Below are positions 33,260-41,667 of a DNA stretch of 64,000 nucleotides, piece by piece; the first letter of the stretch is position 1, and each line of letters begins with the position of its first letter. The position numbers and the translations under genes are program-made. Under the pieces are notes generated by a model that did no database searches, was not told where the DNA came from, and was given only the letters and a program-made list of their open reading frames with translations. The stretch lies in assembly GCF_005222205.1 (NCBI RefSeq), contig NZ_CP032345.1, positions 251,001 to 315,000 on the forward strand. Direction: 5' to 3'. Source of the stretch: Azospirillum brasilense. Lineage in GTDB: Bacteria; Pseudomonadota; Alphaproteobacteria; Azospirillales; Azospirillaceae.

Positions 33260-33517
33260 CTACAGCCCGGCCTTGATGAAGGTCGGGCCGTCGCCGAACG
33301 ACGGTTGCGGGGCGCCGGGCGTGATGAGATACCCGAGCTTCCGCAGCCGCTGGATCTCGGTGACCGGCATCTCGACTTCCGTTCCGGGGCCGTACTTCGC
33401 CTTGCCGTCGTCGATCGAGCGGCCCTTCGCGACGGTGCCACGGCCGAGCTGCTCCGGCTGCTGAGAGAGAGCCTCAGTCTCCTCCGGCGCTCCGGCCGCC
33501 TTGTTGGGCGCGGCCAT
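33260..33517 (-). CDS. Hypothetical protein after the capsid gene
   Basis: 85 residues from the second of two ATGs (33517); the start overlaps the stop of the capsid gene. The N-terminus is Ala/Glu/Gln-rich and likely disordered. A short compact end follows (VEMPVTEIQRLRKLGYLITP). Small proteins at this place in lambda-like head modules are usually minor head or connector components, but I cannot name it. Confidence 0.65.
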   Translation of the reverse strand: MAAPNKAAGAPEETEALSQQPEQLGRGTVAKGRSIDDGKAKYGPGTEVEMPVTEIQRLRKLGYLITPGAPQPSFGDGPTFIKAGL

Positions 33518-34593
33518 CACTGCACCTCGGCGTCGCAGACGGTGGCGGCCAGGGCGGCGTTGACCCGACCCGGGATCGTGATCGGAGCCGACTGCATCAT
33601 GATCAGGCGCTGCGGCGGGTCCTCTTCCACCCAGGTTTTCGGCGCGAAGGGTAGAGACTGATAGGAAAATTTCGGGTCCAGGATCATGCCGAAGGCACGC
33701 GTGCCCATCATGTCGGGTCCGGACATGATGACCGTGCCGTCGGCCAGCATCGGCTGCTCGACTCCCGCTTCATCGATGAACCACTCATTGTAGAGCCAGA
33801 GGTTGTACTGGCCCCAGCGCCCTTTGAAGACGCCGCCGCGATCGATGTTCGGGCCGTTGTCGATCAGACCAGCCGTCTCGCCCAGCTTCGGGTAATAAAT
33901 GGCGCCCTGGACACCCTCGGCATTCAGGAACTTCAGCCACGGCGACGTGGTGAAGATGATGTCGGTGGCCTTCGCGCCCGACTTCTTGAGGATCTGGTGC
34001 TGCCAGTGCTCGATGCACTTGGTCGGAATCGGGTCGCGGCCGTCGGGGTTGAAGTTGGCCGCGACGCCCCACTTGTTGGACCCGGTCAGCGCGACCGACA
34101 GGCTCGCGTCGCGGCCGAAGTCGACCACCACCGTCTCGAACCCATCGCCGGAGATGGTGACCGTGCCGGTCGACAGAACCTGCGCCGCCATCCACTCGAT
34201 GCGGCGGGTCAGGATATCGACCTGATCGGTCATCTCCATCTCGAGGTTGGCCATTTCGCGCTCGGCGCCGGTCATGTCGCCGCCGATGCGCTCGCCGATC
34301 ATGCGGCGAACGGGCTTGCGCAGGTCGGGCGCACGCTTGTCCTTGATGTAGGCCGGCTTGAAGCTGTTGGTCTGAATGCGGCGCTGCTCGACCAGCTTTC
34401 CCTGCACCAAGGGGCTCACGAAGGGCGCCATCCGGCGCAGGCCGACATCGACGTCCATCGAGACGTACTCGGAATCGGACACGACGAGGTTCGGAAAGAA
34501 GCGGTCGAGCAGAAACGAGGTCGACCGCTTGAGGTTCGGCACCACCGCGATCAGCGTGTTGGTGTCGTACACGAAGCTGTTATTCCCGGACAT
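33517..34593 (-). CDS. Major capsid protein (lambda gpE-like)
   Basis: 358 residues. SFLLDRFFPNLVVSDSEYVS, RRMAPFVSPLVQGKLVEQRR, RRMIGERIGGDMTGAERE and the C-terminal FGMILDPKFSYQSLPFAPKT are the phage capsid E family pattern (HK97 fold). Length is normal (lambda gpE has 341). It is preceded in transcription by the decoration gene and an intra-operon hairpin at 34612-34632. Confidence 0.95.
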   Translation of the reverse strand: MSGNNSFVYDTNTLIAVVPNLKRSTSFLLDRFFPNLVVSDSEYVSMDVDVGLRRMAPFVSPLVQGKLVEQRRIQTNSFKPAYIKDKRAPDLRKPVRRMIGERIGGDMTGAEREMANLEMEMTDQVDILTRRIEWMAAQVLSTGTVTISGDGFETVVVDFGRDASLSVALTGSNKWGVAANFNPDGRDPIPTKCIEHWQHQILKKSGAKATDIIFTTSPWLKFLNAEGVQGAIYYPKLGETAGLIDNGPNIDRGGVFKGRWGQYNLWLYNEWFIDEAGVEQPMLADGTVIMSGPDMMGTRAFGMILDPKFSYQSLPFAPKTWVEEDPPQRLIMMQSAPITIPGRVNAALAATVCDAEVQ

Positions 34594-34611
34594 GGCGGAA
34601 CTTCTCCAAAG

Positions 34612-34632
34612 AAAACCCCCGCCAAGGCGGGG
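34612..34632 (-). terminator. Intra-operon hairpin between decoration and capsid genes
   Basis: On the minus strand a CCCCGCC/GGCGGGG stem separated by only two bases is followed by a G and then TTTTCTTTGG. It lies 19 bases before the capsid start and may tune the capsid to decoration ratio or protect mRNA ends. Confidence 0.65.
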
Positions 34633-34659
34633 CGTTCATTGCAGGCTGGTGGGTCGCGA

Positions 34660-35358
34660 TCAGGTGGGATCGGCGGCCGAGACGGACGTCTTCAGGAAGA
34701 TGCTGCGGGTGCGCAGCTTGTTCTTGACGCTGGCGGCGGTGTGGCCGGAGCCGAACGTCATGGCCCGCTCGTTGAACTCGCCGGTCAGGTAGATCGGGGC
34801 AGCGAAGTCGCCGCCGGTGGCATCGGCGTGATCGGCGAGGACGGCGACGGGTTCCTGGCTGCCGTCGGTCGCCGCGGCAGCACTCAGCTTGTACTTGCCC
34901 GAGCCGGCCGCGACGGTGATCGTGAACTTGTCGCCCACGATGAAGTCGGTGGCGCCGTCGGCGATCACGAACTTGATGTCGTCGCTGAAGGTCGCGCCGA
35001 CCGCGACGTCGCCCAGGACGAAGCCGTCGGGGTCCTCGACGCGGAAGGTGCCGCCGTTGCTCGCGGCGGCGACGCACGTCGCGGTGTAGATACCCACCTT
35101 GGCGCCGGCGAGGACGGGCGTGGAGGCGTCCATCGTGATCGTGCCGTTGCCGGTGTTGCCGGCGCCGGAGGTGGTGGCCGTTCCGACGGTGATCATGCCC
35201 AGCAGAGAACCGCGCGCCAGCACCTGACCGGACAGGATCGTCACGGTGTCGGTCACCAGCGGGAAGCGGCCGGCGATCAGCTGATCCGGCACGTAGGTTT
35301 CGGCGCGGACGCCCGGGGTGGAGGCGTTGTCGCCGATGGTGGAGATGGAGAGACTCAT
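34660..35358 (-). CDS. Head decoration protein (lambda gpD-like)
   Basis: 232 residues, longer than lambda gpD (110). The N-terminal region (LIAGRFPLVTDTVTILSGQV, ARGSLLGMITVGTA) and the C-terminal FAAPIYLTGEFNERAMTFGS match the head decoration family, whose members stabilise the expanded capsid at trimer sites. The extra middle (about 65-160, repeated Gly/Thr/Ala strands) looks like an inserted surface beta-domain. Confidence 0.87.
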   Translation of the reverse strand: MSLSISTIGDNASTPGVRAETYVPDQLIAGRFPLVTDTVTILSGQVLARGSLLGMITVGTATTSGAGNTGNGTITMDASTPVLAGAKVGIYTATCVAAASNGGTFRVEDPDGFVLGDVAVGATFSDDIKFVIADGATDFIVGDKFTITVAAGSGKYKLSAAAATDGSQEPVAVLADHADATGGDFAAPIYLTGEFNERAMTFGSGHTAASVKNKLRTRSIFLKTSVSAADPT

Positions 35359-35370
35359 CGTGCGTGCTCC

Positions 35371-36015
35371 TTACTTCTCGCCGCGGCGCTTCTTGCCGGC
35401 CTCGATGATCGCGGCGGCGACGGCGGCGGGCGACTTGGGATCGGCGGCCTGCTGCTGGGGAGCCGTGGCGCCGACCTTCGGGTTGGGGACGGACGCCATG
35501 CGGTCGGACAGGCCGCTCGTGCGCCGGCTGGACTGGCGCCCACCGGCCTCCGCCGCAACGGTCAGCACCTCGACGGCCGCATCCGGGTTCATGTCGGTGT
35601 TGAAGGCCAGCCGGGCGGCGACGTCGGGCCGGTCGGCGGCGGCGGCGCAGCCGAAGATCTTGGCGCAGCGGGCACGCTCGAAAGCGCGGCCGTCGGCGTA
35701 GGTCTTGCCCTTTTTGCCGCCGGACGCCTTCTTGGCGTTGTCCTTGTCCGAGTCCTCCTCGGTATCGCCGTCGCCGTCGCTGTCGTCGTTCTCGGCATTG
35801 CCGTCGTCGGAGTCGTCCTCGGCCTTCTTGGACTTCTTCGACTTCTTGTCGTCCTCGTCCTCGGTTTCGTCGCCCTCCTCCGCGTCGGCGTCGTCATCCT
35901 CCGCCTTGGACTCGGTGTCGTCCTTGCGGTCATCCTCTTCGGCCTTCTTGCCGGACGGCTTCCGGCCCAGAAGGTGCGCGAACGGGTTCTTGCTCGCGAA
36001 CGGCGAGGTTCCCAT
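35371..36015 (-). CDS. Acidic probable scaffolding protein
   Basis: 214 residues from the second of two ATGs. About residues 20-105 are a low-complexity run of Asp, Glu, Lys and Ser. The C-terminal part (FERARCAKIFGCAAAADRP, LAFNTDMNPDAAVEVLTVAA) resembles the C-terminal helical segment often found on phage S49/ClpP-type head proteases, where scaffold function resides in lambda C/Nu3. Position between protease and decoration genes fits a separate scaffold. Function is inferred from place and composition. Confidence 0.6.
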   Translation of the reverse strand: MGTSPFASKNPFAHLLGRKPSGKKAEEDDRKDDTESKAEDDDADAEEGDETEDEDDKKSKKSKKAEDDSDDGNAENDDSDGDGDTEEDSDKDNAKKASGGKKGKTYADGRAFERARCAKIFGCAAAADRPDVAARLAFNTDMNPDAAVEVLTVAAEAGGRQSSRRTSGLSDRMASVPNPKVGATAPQQQAADPKSPAAVAAAIIEAGKKRRGEK

Positions 36016-36042
36016 CACATCACTCCATTGATTTCGAAGGGT

Positions 36043-36858
36043 TTAGCCGAGCTGGTCCAGCAGGGCCTGGAAGGCGGCGTCGGGCGCCATAACTGCGTCG
36101 GCCAAGCCGATCGTGACGCCTCGCTCGCCGAGGTACGTGGCCGCTTGAGTGCCTCGGACCTTGGTGGCGGAGAGGTTACGGTTGCGGGCGACCGTCTCAA
36201 CGAAGAGGTCCCCCATGGTGTCGATATCGGCCTGGAAGCGCTCCCGAGCCTCTTTCGACAGCGGCTCGCACGGATTGCCTTCAGCCTTGTGATCGCCGTA
36301 GGTGATGAAGGTCACCTTGACGCCGGCCTTGTCCATCGCCTGCGACCAATCGACGTGCATCCAGATCACGCCGATCGAACCGGTGCCACCCGTGCGGGGC
36401 ACGATGATGCAGTCGGCTGCCGACGCGATGGCATAGGCGGCCGAGTAGGCGTGCTCGGACAGGATCGCCCAGATCGGCTTGGTGCCACGGCATGCGTAGA
36501 TCGTATCCACCAAGTCGAAGCATCCGGCGACCTCGCCGCCCGGGCTGTCGATGTCGAGCACGATGGCCCGGACTTCCGGGTCGGATATAGCCGCCAGAAG
36601 TCCCGTCCGAATCCACTCGTAGCCGGTCGCCCAAGGCCAGCTCCAGCTGCCCTGGAACAGGATGCCCTTAACCGGAATGATCGCCACGCCGTCGATCAGC
36701 CCATATCGCCGCTCACGGTCGGAGGCAGCGGAACCCCCAAAAGCGAACGGCGCCGGGGTTTGCCCGCGCAGCGCAGCGGCAAGCAGATCCACCTCGCTCT
36801 GCACCAACGCCAGCGGTCGGTTGCTCAGCCGCCGGGCCATCTCGAAGGGCGCGCTCAT
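36043..36858 (-). CDS. S49-family head maturation protease
   Basis: 271 residues from the ATG at 36858, with GGAGG five bases before it; it overlaps the portal stop as ATGA. It is a SppA/lambda C-type serine protease: strand IVLDIDSPGGEVAG, catalytic Ser in HAYSAAYAIASAAD, RTGGTGSIGVI oxyanion region, and the downstream Lys in YGDHKAEGNP. It cleaves scaffold and portal during procapsid maturation. The C-terminal scaffold-like part is carried by the next gene. Confidence 0.92.
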   Translation of the reverse strand: MSAPFEMARRLSNRPLALVQSEVDLLAAALRGQTPAPFAFGGSAASDRERRYGLIDGVAIIPVKGILFQGSWSWPWATGYEWIRTGLLAAISDPEVRAIVLDIDSPGGEVAGCFDLVDTIYACRGTKPIWAILSEHAYSAAYAIASAADCIIVPRTGGTGSIGVIWMHVDWSQAMDKAGVKVTFITYGDHKAEGNPCEPLSKEARERFQADIDTMGDLFVETVARNRNLSATKVRGTQAATYLGERGVTIGLADAVMAPDAAFQALLDQLG

Positions 36859-38495
36859 ACTGCCTCCGGCTTTTGTGGTGGTTGGGCCGATTGCCCGGCC
36901 GGAACGTTCATTGCCGCCCAGCTCGGGACGGCGAGACCACGGTCCGAGAAGGCCTTCACCTCGCGGGCGCGCTGGTCCAAGTTCTCCTCCCAGTCCAGGC
37001 CCTGCTCGGCGCATTCGTCCTCGAGCGTGGAAAGGGCGGCGTCCATGCCGAGCACCGCACCCTGCTTCTCGGCGACGGGGTCAACCCATCCCCTGCCCGG
37101 CCCCATCCACCGGACCCGGCTGTACGGTCCGCGGCACTCGATGAAGTCCGGCACATCCCCGGAGGGCATAGGCAGGTCCTCGAACTCCATTACCTCTTCG
37201 AGCCATGCCGCAAAGACCGGCGAGGCGAAGCCGATAGCGAAATCGTGGCGCCGCCGGGTGAGCGTTTTCCAAGCCTCCAGCAGAGCGGCTCGGGCGGACG
37301 AATAGTTGACGTCCGACCAGTTGTTGCTCAGCTGCTGGGCGCTGATGCCGATACCCGCCGCGGCGTTGCGCAGGACAGCCGATTCGAAGTCGGCGAAGTT
37401 GCTGGTCGGGCGAGCGGCGGAGACGGTCTTGATGTCCTCGCCAGGGAACAGGATCGGCATGCGGGCGCCGTTCAGTTCCGTGCGCTTTTCCTTATGGAAG
37501 TCCGCCCGATCGTCTTGGTACTGCCCGATGGCACCTTCGCCCAGGGCGTTCCCGAGCAAGCTGTGATCGAAGGGGCTTTGGATGTAGGCCGCAAATATTG
37601 CGTTGATGATGGCCGCATCGAGCTCGGTTCCGTCGTATTTTATAAGCATCTTCAGACGCTCGACGACAGGCGTGAGCACGCCGGCGCCGCCGCGGTGCTG
37701 ACCACCCTCTTCCGTGTCGAAGTGGTGCACGACGATCGGCCGGCCCCAATCGGTCTCGCGCGGAACGCGCTCCCAGGTGACGCTGTTGGCGGCATCGTAC
37801 CAGTCGGCCTGATGCGCCTTGCGAATCCAGTAGGCGACAGCCGCGCCGTGCTCGTCGATCTCCACGCCGCCGCGCAGGGACTGCTGGTCGAACTGCAGCT
37901 GAGGGTTCGACAGGCGGTCCGGGTTGATCATCTGGACCGTCGTGCTGAAGCGTGCCCGCCCGACACCGACGCGCTCCGGCAGGTACAGCAGGACGGCCAG
38001 CGCGTCCCCGTCGACGATCCAATGGCGGAAACCCAGGCGGAACATCTGCGAGCAGGTCATCCGCCGACCCGCGTCGCAGTAGCGGCCAGGATCGTCCGCC
38101 CACACGCGCCACAGCGCTTCGACCGTCCGACCGAACTCGTCCGCCCAGGACGCGTCGAAGCCTTTGTTGCCCGAATACAGGGCCAGCGCTCGATAGTCCG
38201 GCTTCACGATGGGCCGGAACGACGCGCCGATGGCGTTGTCCAGGATGCGGGTGACCGCGCCGGAAGCCCATCCGTCATTGCGGACCAGATCCCGCACCCG
38301 CGACACGATGCGGTCGCGGTAGACGTTGAGGGCGGTGTCCGGCGACCACAGGTAGGGGCGCCACCCCTCCATATGCGGACTCGTGACGTCGGCCGCGTCA
38401 TACGGCGTGTTTCCGCCTCCGGCCAGCGCTGACGCGCGACGCGGGGCAGAAGGCGGCAGGGGGTTGCCGTACCGGTCGGTGAGTGTGACGGTCAT
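36855..38495 (-). CDS. Portal protein, lambda gpB family
   Basis: 546 residues. RDLVRNDGWASGAVTRILDN, the D-x-x-R-Y-C-D-A-G segment (DDPGRYCDAGRRMTCSQMFR), IDEHGAAVAYWIRK and LRNAAAGIGISAQQLSNNWS match the lambda portal family. Twelve copies form the DNA entry ring of the head. Order terminase-gpW-portal-protease is the lambda order. Confidence 0.95.
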   Translation of the reverse strand: MTVTLTDRYGNPLPPSAPRRASALAGGGNTPYDAADVTSPHMEGWRPYLWSPDTALNVYRDRIVSRVRDLVRNDGWASGAVTRILDNAIGASFRPIVKPDYRALALYSGNKGFDASWADEFGRTVEALWRVWADDPGRYCDAGRRMTCSQMFRLGFRHWIVDGDALAVLLYLPERVGVGRARFSTTVQMINPDRLSNPQLQFDQQSLRGGVEIDEHGAAVAYWIRKAHQADWYDAANSVTWERVPRETDWGRPIVVHHFDTEEGGQHRGGAGVLTPVVERLKMLIKYDGTELDAAIINAIFAAYIQSPFDHSLLGNALGEGAIGQYQDDRADFHKEKRTELNGARMPILFPGEDIKTVSAARPTSNFADFESAVLRNAAAGIGISAQQLSNNWSDVNYSSARAALLEAWKTLTRRRHDFAIGFASPVFAAWLEEVMEFEDLPMPSGDVPDFIECRGPYSRVRWMGPGRGWVDPVAEKQGAVLGMDAALSTLEDECAEQGLDWEENLDQRAREVKAFSDRGLAVPSWAAMNVPAGQSAQPPQKPEAV

Positions 38496-38498
38496 CGA

Positions 38499-38756
38499 TC
38501 AGAACCGGAAGCGGATGGGGCGACGGCCGGACGACATGCCGAGCTTCTGCTGGACGGCCGTGATCATGGCGGTAACCTGCGTGGCCGAGGTCGGCGTGTA
38601 GGTCACCGACCGGGAGCCGTTGCCTTGGGTGTAGGAGACGGCTTGCACCTTCCTCCCCATGCTCAGGTCGATCAGCGCGGCCTGGAGCTTCGGCAACAGC
38701 GCGCGCAGCTCCGTGTCCGCCATCCCGTCGAGGATGCTGGAGGTTGGATTGGCCAT
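38499..38756 (-). CDS. Head-tail joining protein gpW-like
   Basis: 85 residues. ELRALLPKLQAALIDLSMGR, VQAVSYTQGNGSRSVTYTP and TAMITAVQQKLGMSSGRR follow the gpW pattern (two helices around a beta hairpin). It completes the portal vertex before tail attachment. It lies between the terminase and portal genes, as in lambda. Confidence 0.88.
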   Translation of the reverse strand: MANPTSSILDGMADTELRALLPKLQAALIDLSMGRKVQAVSYTQGNGSRSVTYTPTSATQVTAMITAVQQKLGMSSGRRPIRFRF

Positions 38757-38774
38757 AGGTCCCTCGATACTGCG

Positions 38775-40877
38775 TCAGCCCGCGAGGCGGCTCGCGAGGC
38801 GGGGCTTGGTGGCGGCTGGTGGTGGGGCCGGCGCTGTCGCGGTCGGCGCAACGATGATGGTTTCGGCCTTTGGCTCGTCCGGCTCCGGCACCGTCACCAT
38901 GGAATTTTCATCCCATGGCGCGGCCCAGCTCGGCGGGCGCTTCCAGTTGATCCGGTTCAAGCCGTGGAGATGCGCGACAACATGGTTGCCGACCATGGTG
39001 TCGAGCGCCTCGTTCCGGGCCGACCGGCTTTCCTTCTCCCATCGGCCGTTCGCCTGCCGCTTCTCGGCGACCAGCTGCTCAAACCAGGGATGCGGAGGCG
39101 ACTTGGCGCGGAGAGCCGAGGGAAAATGGACGGCCCACGGACCGTCGTCCGCCTTCTGCAGCTGTCCATTCAGGTCGTCCTTGAACGTGTTCGGGTTGAA
39201 CATCGCCACCGGGACGGTGCCGTTGGACCCGAACTTCTTGGCCGCATCGCCCGACGTGTCCGGATAGGTCACGGTAAGGCGCGGCGCCATCAGGCCGTTG
39301 GCGCCCTTGGTGGGGATGACGCTGAAGACGTCGCGGCCGGCAATTTTGCCGATGAACTTCACGGCCTTCTTTGTCCGCCAGCGCGTCCAGGCGTCGTAGG
39401 CCTGTTGGCTCACACCTGGTTGCCCCTGCGAGTCGTAGCCGACGCCACGCACGCCCATATGCCGGCCGGATCCGTCGGCCAGGGGAAAGGTCCGCAGCAC
39501 CACCTCATCCAGCAGCCTGTCCCAATCTTCCGGGCTGGTGGCCGGATCGCCGCCGATACGCTGGCGGTCAATCACCCAGCTCTCGCCGTTCACGCCCCAG
39601 CCGCGGAACAGGATGTCGAAGTGGGCGATCTGCACATCCCAGAATGCGGTGATGAACCGCACGCCCTCCGGCACCACACCGAGGTGGAGATGCACGGTGG
39701 CGCGCTCGGCGATGTCACTGCCCTGCAGCAGGTTCACCGACCGCGGCGGCGAGTAGGGCACGCCGAACTGCTTCACCATCACCTGGCGGAGCGTTTCTTC
39801 CTCCCCCGACACCTCCAGTTCGCGCTCCGCCTTTGCCTTGGCTCGAGCGAGCGCGCCGATACCGCCCAGAACGAAGGGGCTCATCGCGCCGACGATCCAG
39901 AAACCCGCGGTATTGCGCTTGACCAGTTCGCCGGTCACCGTGCCGTCCTCGGCGATGATCTGACCGTCCCCGATCCAGCGACCGGTGGCGTTCATCTCGC
40001 GGCGCTGGGCATCCTTGATCCGGCATTGATTGACCGGACAGACCAGCCGGGCCTCGGCCTCGACCTCGTCGAGGGTGCCTTCCTCGGGGTAGTCCAGCAC
40101 CATGACGCGGGCGGCTATCGGCGCCGGCGAGGACCAGGCGCCGCAGTCCGGGCACTGCCAGTACCAGACACGCCGGTCGCTGTCGGCGTACATGGCCATG
40201 ATGCCGGAGGTCCAATCCCGAGCCGGGTTCAGCCCCTTCGCCTTGTCGGGGTGACTCAGCGCCAGGATCTTCGACTGCCGACCGAAGGTCTGGCGGCGGA
40301 CGTCCAGCATCGCCTTGACGTCGCCCTCGATAGTCCAGGCGTCGATTTCGTCGGCAACGATGCGGGGAGCTGACTTGTTGATGAGGTTCCGCTTCGTCGC
40401 CGGCAGGAACTCCGTTCGCATCGTCCGGAAGTTCTTGAAGTGCAGGCTGTCGTCGACTGGCCGCTTGCCGAGCCGGCTGGCCATCACCTCGTGCGCATCG
40501 ATCATCGGGTTGATGCGCTGCTTGACGTAGGCCTCCACGCCGTCATCGGTCTGCATGTACCAGAGCAGGTTGCCCGGGTTCGACGCCACCGAATGGAGCA
40601 GCCAGTTTTCGGCGATCGTCGTCTTAGCCGACTGGCCAGGACCGGGCACCGCGATGGTGAGATAATCCAGCGAGGTCAGGCACTCCATCGGCTCGCGCAG
40701 GTAAGGCGCCTGATCGCAACGGAACCGCCCGACATAGCCGCCGCCCTCGTTGGCCAGGAGCCGGGGGTGCTCTTCGGCGAACTCCGCCACCGTCTGCCGC
40801 TTAGGCGGCTCCAACACCGATAGGGCTTCGTCGGCGAGTGTCCAGGGGTCGGCGTATGGATGCTCAAGCTCCTCCAT
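38775..40877 (-). CDS. Terminase large subunit, lambda GpA family
   Basis: 700 residues. N-terminal ATPase: Walker A region VPGPGQSAKTTIAENW (about 77-92), then IVADEIDAW as Walker B with LSHPDKAKG. A zinc-binding insert follows (CPDCGAWSS ... LVCPVNQC). A C-terminal nuclease domain has acidic positions (TAFWDVQIAHFDI, IDRQRIGGD). It packages DNA and cuts cos-type ends. Its start overlaps the small subunit gene by 14 bases. Confidence 0.95.
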   Translation of the reverse strand: MEELEHPYADPWTLADEALSVLEPPKRQTVAEFAEEHPRLLANEGGGYVGRFRCDQAPYLREPMECLTSLDYLTIAVPGPGQSAKTTIAENWLLHSVASNPGNLLWYMQTDDGVEAYVKQRINPMIDAHEVMASRLGKRPVDDSLHFKNFRTMRTEFLPATKRNLINKSAPRIVADEIDAWTIEGDVKAMLDVRRQTFGRQSKILALSHPDKAKGLNPARDWTSGIMAMYADSDRRVWYWQCPDCGAWSSPAPIAARVMVLDYPEEGTLDEVEAEARLVCPVNQCRIKDAQRREMNATGRWIGDGQIIAEDGTVTGELVKRNTAGFWIVGAMSPFVLGGIGALARAKAKAERELEVSGEEETLRQVMVKQFGVPYSPPRSVNLLQGSDIAERATVHLHLGVVPEGVRFITAFWDVQIAHFDILFRGWGVNGESWVIDRQRIGGDPATSPEDWDRLLDEVVLRTFPLADGSGRHMGVRGVGYDSQGQPGVSQQAYDAWTRWRTKKAVKFIGKIAGRDVFSVIPTKGANGLMAPRLTVTYPDTSGDAAKKFGSNGTVPVAMFNPNTFKDDLNGQLQKADDGPWAVHFPSALRAKSPPHPWFEQLVAEKRQANGRWEKESRSARNEALDTMVGNHVVAHLHGLNRINWKRPPSWAAPWDENSMVTVPEPDEPKAETIIVAPTATAPAPPPAATKPRLASRLAG

Positions 40878-41517
40878 TCCTCAGCACCTTCCGCAGGTCC
40901 TGCACCATCTGCGCCCGCAGGTCGTCCACGATCTCGCGCAGCACCGGCAGGTCATCCTCCGACAGGTTCAGCCGCTTGATCAGCAGGACCGGGATGCCCT
41001 CCAGTCCTGAGGCGAGGTGGGCGAGCATGGTGGAGATGACCGTGCGCATCTCCTCCGCCTCGACCAGCTGCCCGCGGCTCAACGCCAGCTTGTCCTCAAG
41101 GATGGCGGATTGGACGGTGTCCTTCCGCTGCTTGGCCGTCGCCTCGCCCTGATGCTTGGCCGGGCCGGGCTGTTGGTCGGGAACCAGTGGCAGGACCGTC
41201 GGCAGGACCGTCGGCAATGGATCGGCGACCGAGGCGGTTCGGCTGGCTCGCTTTGGCTTCGGGGCGGCAGCCGCGCGACGCGGCGCACCGCTGCCGTCGA
41301 GATAAGCGCGCACGGCGGTAAGGTCGAATTGCCAGCCGCCTGCCCTGGTACCACGCGCAAGGACGGGAAAGTTCGGGTCGGCATCCAGCCGCCTGTCCAG
41401 CCTCGGGCGGCTCCACCCCAACGCCTCCGCCAACTCCTGCTTGCCGAGCACGCCGTGTGTAATGGTCGCAGAGCCTTTCGACGGCGCTTTCGTTGCACGC
41501 TTCAGCGGTGAAGCCAT
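40864..41517 (-). CDS. Terminase small subunit (Nu1-like)
   Basis: 217 residues from the ATG at 41517, with GGAG eight bases upstream. An ATG at 41538 would add seven residues. A winged-helix DNA-binding N-terminus (VLGKQELAEALGWSRPRLDR) is followed by a linker with a small tandem repeat (LPTV twice, a 12-bp DNA repeat) and a helical C-terminus (LNLSEDDLPVLREIVDDLRA). It recognises the packaging site and recruits the large subunit. Confidence 0.83.
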   Translation of the reverse strand: MASPLKRATKAPSKGSATITHGVLGKQELAEALGWSRPRLDRRLDADPNFPVLARGTRAGGWQFDLTAVRAYLDGSGAPRRAAAAPKPKRASRTASVADPLPTVLPTVLPLVPDQQPGPAKHQGEATAKQRKDTVQSAILEDKLALSRGQLVEAEEMRTVISTMLAHLASGLEGIPVLLIKRLNLSEDDLPVLREIVDDLRAQMVQDLRKVLRNGGA

Positions 41518-41551
41518 TGTGGGCGCTCCGCCATTCACTCACCGCGGGATC

Positions 41552-41573
41552 GTGTCACGCGATGTGTAACGCG
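41552..41573. repeat. Direct repeat in the candidate cos/packaging region
   Basis: GTGTCACGCG-AT-GTGTAACGCG, two near-identical 10-mers spaced by two bases, then a T8 run (41574-41581). They lie in the 130-base gap upstream of the small terminase gene, where lambda has cos and its terminase-binding R sites. The role is inferred from position only. Confidence 0.4.
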
Positions 41574-41667
41574 TTTTTTTTGCTCGAAGAGGCAGAGAGC
41601 CCGCGGTGCGCAATGCCCGCGTCTACCGTACCCCCCAGGAAGGACCCATTGAGGGGGGGGTGGGCCC

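Noticed and set aside
33997-37305. A 1102-codon plus-strand open frame
   Set aside because: Antisense to capsid, decoration, scaffold, protease and part of portal, all of which have clear family patterns on the minus strand.
38625-40373. A 582-codon plus-strand open frame
   Set aside because: Antisense shadow of the terminase large subunit gene.
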